NCBI GenBank assembly: GCA_031430645.1
Contig: JANPBY010000080.1
Coordinates: 1-64,000 of the forward strand
DNA length: 64,000 nt
Origin: JANPBY01 sp031430645
GTDB lineage: Bacteria > Actinomycetota > Actinomycetes > DATJPE01
Direction: 5' to 3'
Shown here: positions 60,861 through 64,000 of the stretch, in pieces
Numbering within the stretch: position 1 is the stretch's first letter
How the letters are laid out: each line of letters starts with the position of its first letter
The notes under the pieces: model-generated
Databases searched by the model: none
What the model saw: the letters and a program-made list of their open reading frames with translations, nothing else
Told to the model about the DNA's origin: nothing
Position numbers and translations under genes: made by a program

Positions 60861-60907
60861 GAGGGAGATGTCGGCGTAAGAGCGGCCTGGCTTGAGCCGC
60901 CGTTAGG

Positions 60908-62626
60908 TCAGTGCCGCCCGACTCGACCGGCGAGGATGGCCAGCAACTCGTTCACTTCGGTGACTCGCATCCGAAGCGCCAACCACACAAAGGTTGCGCC
61001 TCCGACGGCGAGCCCGGTGACCACCTGGACGAAGGACGCCCCATTGGTCGTGCCGAATGCGGAAGTCATCGCCCCAGCTACTGCATAGGCAGGGACGCAG
61101 GCGACAGCCGAGGCCAAGACCAGCCGGACGAGGGTCCGCAGGGTCTGTCGAGTGTCCAGCCCGCCGAGCCGCCGCCCGAGCCGGCGCCACGTGAGGACTG
61201 AGGTGAACAGATAGGCAAGTGAGTAGCCCAGGGCGAGCGCGGGGACCTTGAAGGATGCCGGGACGAGAACGTAGAGCCCGAGCGCGAAGGTCGCATTCAA
61301 TCCGTTGAGGACCACATTGAGCCAGAACGGCGTCTTGGTGTCCTCAAAGGCGAAGTAGCCGCGCAGGGACAGATAGAACACGGTGAAGGGCACGAGTCCG
61401 AGAGCAAACATCTGGACCACGACGCCGATCTGCGCGGCCTCCGGCTGCGAGGTGCTGCCATAGGCCGTGAGGACCTGGGCGATGCGCGGACCGAACACGA
61501 GGAAGGCCGCTGCCGTGGGGACGACGAAAGCGGCAGCCGTACGGAGCCCCCGCGCGACGTCGCCCGCCACTGCCCGCGCGTCGCCGGCATGGGCTGATGC
61601 CGACATCCTGGGGAGCAGAGCGGCAGCGAGGGACACGGTCACCACGCTGTGCGGGAGGATGAAGAGCAGGTGCGCGCGCGTGTAGCTCGTGAGCCCCACC
61701 GAGGTCCCGCCGCCGGCTTGGGCGGCGATGTTGGCTGCGTTGGCCAGGTTGACGATGACGAGGTAGGTCACCTGGTTCACCGCGACGAAGGCGATGGTCC
61801 ATCGAGCCAGCCGCCAGGCATGCCCGAGTCCGTGCCCGCGGAAGTCGAAACGGGGCCGCCAGTGATAGCCCACGCGCCAGGCAAAGGGGATGAGCACTGC
61901 GGCTTGCAGCGCAACCCCGAGCGTGGCGCCGATCCCGAGCAAGGCAATCTCGGATGAGGTGATGGTCGAGGTTGTGGGGTTGAGGCCTGCCGACTTCAAG
62001 AACAACAGCGCAGCGCTGGACATGACGAGGTTGTTGACCACTGGGGCGTAGGCCGGTGCGGCGAAGGAGCCGCGACTGTTGAGGACCTGCGTGAGCATCG
62101 TGAAGACGCCGTAGAAGAGGATCTGCGGCAGGCAATAGCGCGCAAAGGCCGTCGAGACCTCGAGGTCGCCCGCCGAAAAGGACCGGGCATAGAGTCCGAT
62201 GATCCAAGGGGCCAGCGCGACGGCGAGCAGGGTCACGCCGATCAGGACCAGGCCGACCAGAGTAAGCAGCCGGTCGGCGTAGCCGTCACCTCCGTCGGAG
62301 TCGGCCCGCGCGTGCCGGACGAGCTGCGGCACGAAGACCGCGTTGAGGGCCCCCCCCACGGCCAGGATGTAGATGATGTTGGGGATGGTGTTGGCCGTCG
62401 TGAACGTGTCGGCAAGGACGCCCACCCCGAGGGCGGCGCTGATCAGAACATCACGGAGCACTCCGGTGATCCTGGAGACGATGGTGCCGACCGCCATGCC
62501 TCCACTGGAGCGCAGGACGCCAGCCTCAACCCCGGCTGCGGCCACGGCGTCAGCCTGACTGCCTGCCTGCGGGTCCTGTTCCGGTCCGACGGTGCTGCCC
62601 GGACCCGCAGTTCCGTCCTCACTCAC
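60908..62626 (-). CDS. murJ: MurJ lipid II flippase
   Basis: 572 aa with about 14 membrane helices. MviN/MurJ: AVGTIVSRITGVLRDVLISAALGVGVLADTFTTANTIPNIIYILAVGGALNAVFVPQLVRH, ILFYGVFTMLTQVLNSRGSFAAPAYAPVVNNLVM, HLLFILPHSVVTVSLAAALLPRMSASA, FVVPTAAAFLVFGPRIAQVL, PFTVFYLSLRGYFAFEDTKTPFW. Arg residues in helices 1 and 8 are present. It flips lipid II outward for wall synthesis. Ends at TM14 with no kinase domain, unlike M. tuberculosis. The stop of DUF6049 overlaps its ATG by 4 bp. Confidence 0.95.
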   Translation of the reverse strand: MSEDGTAGPGSTVGPEQDPQAGSQADAVAAAGVEAGVLRSSGGMAVGTIVSRITGVLRDVLISAALGVGVLADTFTTANTIPNIIYILAVGGALNAVFVPQLVRHARADSDGGDGYADRLLTLVGLVLIGVTLLAVALAPWIIGLYARSFSAGDLEVSTAFARYCLPQILFYGVFTMLTQVLNSRGSFAAPAYAPVVNNLVMSSAALLFLKSAGLNPTTSTITSSEIALLGIGATLGVALQAAVLIPFAWRVGYHWRPRFDFRGHGLGHAWRLARWTIAFVAVNQVTYLVIVNLANAANIAAQAGGGTSVGLTSYTRAHLLFILPHSVVTVSLAAALLPRMSASAHAGDARAVAGDVARGLRTAAAFVVPTAAAFLVFGPRIAQVLTAYGSTSQPEAAQIGVVVQMFALGLVPFTVFYLSLRGYFAFEDTKTPFWLNVVLNGLNATFALGLYVLVPASFKVPALALGYSLAYLFTSVLTWRRLGRRLGGLDTRQTLRTLVRLVLASAVACVPAYAVAGAMTSAFGTTNGASFVQVVTGLAVGGATFVWLALRMRVTEVNELLAILAGRVGRH

Positions 62627-64000
62627 GGGTCGAGGGTCTCATCCTCGAGGGTGAGTGCCGTGCCACTCGCCGCGGAACCGCTCTGCGCCAGCCGAATCCT
62701 GCGAGCCACCCGCATGACCACAGTTGCGGCCAGCAGGATCAGAGCACTGCCGACGACGATCCGGGCGACTTGGCCATAGCCGGTGGCGCGCACGGTGAAC
62801 GTCACGGGTTTGCCGAAGGGTTCACCGGCTTCGGTGAGCAGCACCGCAACGACGGGGAAGGTCGCGTCGGCTGTTGCCTCGGCAGCCACGTCGACCGAAG
62901 CCGTACGCCCTGCGGGGATCGTGATCACTTCTGTCGCCGCGCTTTGGAGCCGAACGGCCGGGGTTGATGTCACCCGCACCCGCACCCGGACTTCTTGGTC
63001 CAGGCTGTTCTGAACCGCGAGCGGGATGATCCCGGCGCGGCTGGACAGCGTCACCGAACCCCGCGGCTTGAGCCGCACGGCGGTCACCGTGGCCCGAACG
63101 TCGTTCGTGAGCTCGGCTGTGTAGGTGCGGCCGGCTGCTCGGCCCTTGCCCCGCCAGGCAAGGGACTGCGCGCTCAGCAGCGCTGGGTCGTAGGTGGCGA
63201 GGAACGCCGCCGGGTCGGCGACGACAGCCGAGAAGCGCGTCAGGCGCGTCCGGGCGTCGGTGACAGCTGCGAGTTGGGCCGGGGAAACCTCGGCGGCTTT
63301 GGCCGCGTCGGAGTACGGCTTGGGGGTAGCGGGAGGGGCATCCCCGGGGTCAGCCTCCAGTTCGGCCAGCGTGACTGGCTTGAGCCAAGGGGCCTGGAAT
63401 CCCCGCACGGCCAGAGCCCAGGCCGTCGGGGGATTCCAGCGCCTCGGGGGGGTGACGACCAGGCTGCGCGGGTCGTTGGGGCGCTCGGCGGCCACCATCG
63501 CGGTTTCGGCAAGGAGGCGCTGGGAGGCGAGAACAAGACCGCCGGCCTTGTCCGGGCCGGCTCCAACCAGCGCTGAGATCGTCGCATCCGAGGTGACCAG
63601 GCCGAGATCGGGCTGGCCTTCGAGGTCCGCGAGCGCATCCGGCGTCCCAGCGAACTGTGGCTGTGGCTGCAAAAAAGCCGAGGTCAGGATGACCCTGTTC
63701 GCGTCGAAGTCTTTGCCCTGAAGCATCTCCAGGGTTGGCTTGTTGGCCACACCACTGCCCGGCCAGGGTGGCGCCTGCTGCACCTCGGCGTTCAGGGCAA
63801 GCGAAACCGTCTCCGCCCCCAGGGCCGCCGCCCGGAGCAGGTCGCTCTGCAGCCCGGCTCGTTGGACGGCGACCAGGTCGGGGTCGGCGTACGGCAGCGC
63901 CGCGAAGTCGGTCTCGGCCCGAGCTGATTCCTGCGCCAGGCTGGTCAACCAGGCACCCGCGAGCGGGTCCGGTTGGAGGTCTTGGGGGAGACCGTTTCCG
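62623..64000 (-). CDS. DUF6049 family protein, partial (5' end beyond the window)
   Basis: At least 459 residues are in frame up to base 64000; the start lies beyond. The tail includes DVRATVTAVRLKPRGSVTLSSRAGIIPLAVQNSLDQEVRVRVRVTSTPAVRLQSAATEVITIPAGRTASVDVAAEATADATFPVVAVLLTEAGEPFGKPVTFTVRATGYGQVARIVVGSALILLAATVVMRVARR, an Ig-like beta domain followed by a membrane anchor. This is the extracellular protein always found before murJ in actinobacteria (Rv3909 type), function unknown. An internal TTG at 63948 is not a real start since coding continues past it. Confidence 0.85.
   Translation of the reverse strand, partial: GNGLPQDLQPDPLAGAWLTSLAQESARAETDFAALPYADPDLVAVQRAGLQSDLLRAAALGAETVSLALNAEVQQAPPWPGSGVANKPTLEMLQGKDFDANRVILTSAFLQPQPQFAGTPDALADLEGQPDLGLVTSDATISALVGAGPDKAGGLVLASQRLLAETAMVAAERPNDPRSLVVTPPRRWNPPTAWALAVRGFQAPWLKPVTLAELEADPGDAPPATPKPYSDAAKAAEVSPAQLAAVTDARTRLTRFSAVVADPAAFLATYDPALLSAQSLAWRGKGRAAGRTYTAELTNDVRATVTAVRLKPRGSVTLSSRAGIIPLAVQNSLDQEVRVRVRVTSTPAVRLQSAATEVITIPAGRTASVDVAAEATADATFPVVAVLLTEAGEPFGKPVTFTVRATGYGQVARIVVGSALILLAATVVMRVARRIRLAQSGSAASGTALTLEDETLDP

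Overview
The window is a high-GC (about two thirds G+C by eye) actinobacterial chromosome segment spanning the replication origin. The order fhaA-fhaB-pstP-rodA-pbpA-pknB / crgA / ppiA / tRNA-Ala / DLW-39 / tRNA-Ile / DUF3566 / gyrA / gyrB / dciA / recF / dnaN / dnaA / rpmH / rnpA / yidD / yidC / khpB / rsmG / parA / parB / cwlM / trxA / trxB / rsmA / sigM / pseudokinase / murJ / DUF6049 is the conserved origin neighbourhood of Actinomycetota. Gene content (class E sortase, CrgA, DciA, FHA/PASTA-kinase cluster) fits Propionibacteriales, perhaps Nocardioidaceae. That family-level placement is a guess from sequence style, not a computed one.

Region by region. 1-17.5 kb is accessory: an Fpg/Nei glycosylase, two secreted CAP proteins, a secreted seven-repeat FG-GAP protein, a CoA-transferase/hydrolase, a frameshifted nitronate monooxygenase-like gene behind a TetR-style palindrome, a RecQ helicase with a C-terminal phosphoribosyltransferase-like domain, a fasciclin lipoprotein with a strong terminator, a sulfotransferase-like protein, an MMPL transporter, a NarL-type two-component pair, a MOSC protein, a membrane protein and a LURP-one protein. 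17.7-27.8 kb holds tRNA-Leu and the growth/division control cluster (fhaA to pknB), a glutamine amidotransferase, a class E sortase, DUF881 and crgA. 27.9-34.6 kb holds cupin, nitrilase, thiolase, rhomboid, cyclophilin, tRNA-Ala, an ABC exporter, a DLW-39 micro-gene and tRNA-Ile. 34.7-45.3 kb is the leftward replication block (DUF3566, gyrA, gyrB, dciA, recF, dnaN, dnaA). 45.9-51 kb is the rightward block (rpmH to parB) with two parS sites. 51-64 kb runs leftward: ddl, aminotransferase, CwlM, thioredoxin system, sigM/anti-sigma, an unfused MurJ-partner pseudokinase, an NlpC/P60 hydrolase, murJ and a partial DUF6049 gene.

How it works together: replication start (DnaA, DnaN, DciA, RecF, gyrase), chromosome segregation (ParAB, parS) and envelope growth (PknB/PstP signalling, FhaA, RodA/PbpA, CwlM, MurJ, pseudokinase) are packed around the origin. 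Two intergenic stretches flanking dnaA carry DnaA-box-like sequences.

No obviously new multi-gene system (defence, biosynthetic or mobile) was found. The most unusual signals are at sequence level: more than a dozen short direct tandem duplications of 9-16 bp, mostly 12 or 15 bp, clustered at gene ends, sometimes duplicating or containing stop codons; a dispersed hairpin repeat seen twice at 3' ends of genes; and 16-bp iteron-like repeats just upstream of dnaA. I saw no CRISPR array, insertion sequence or prophage.
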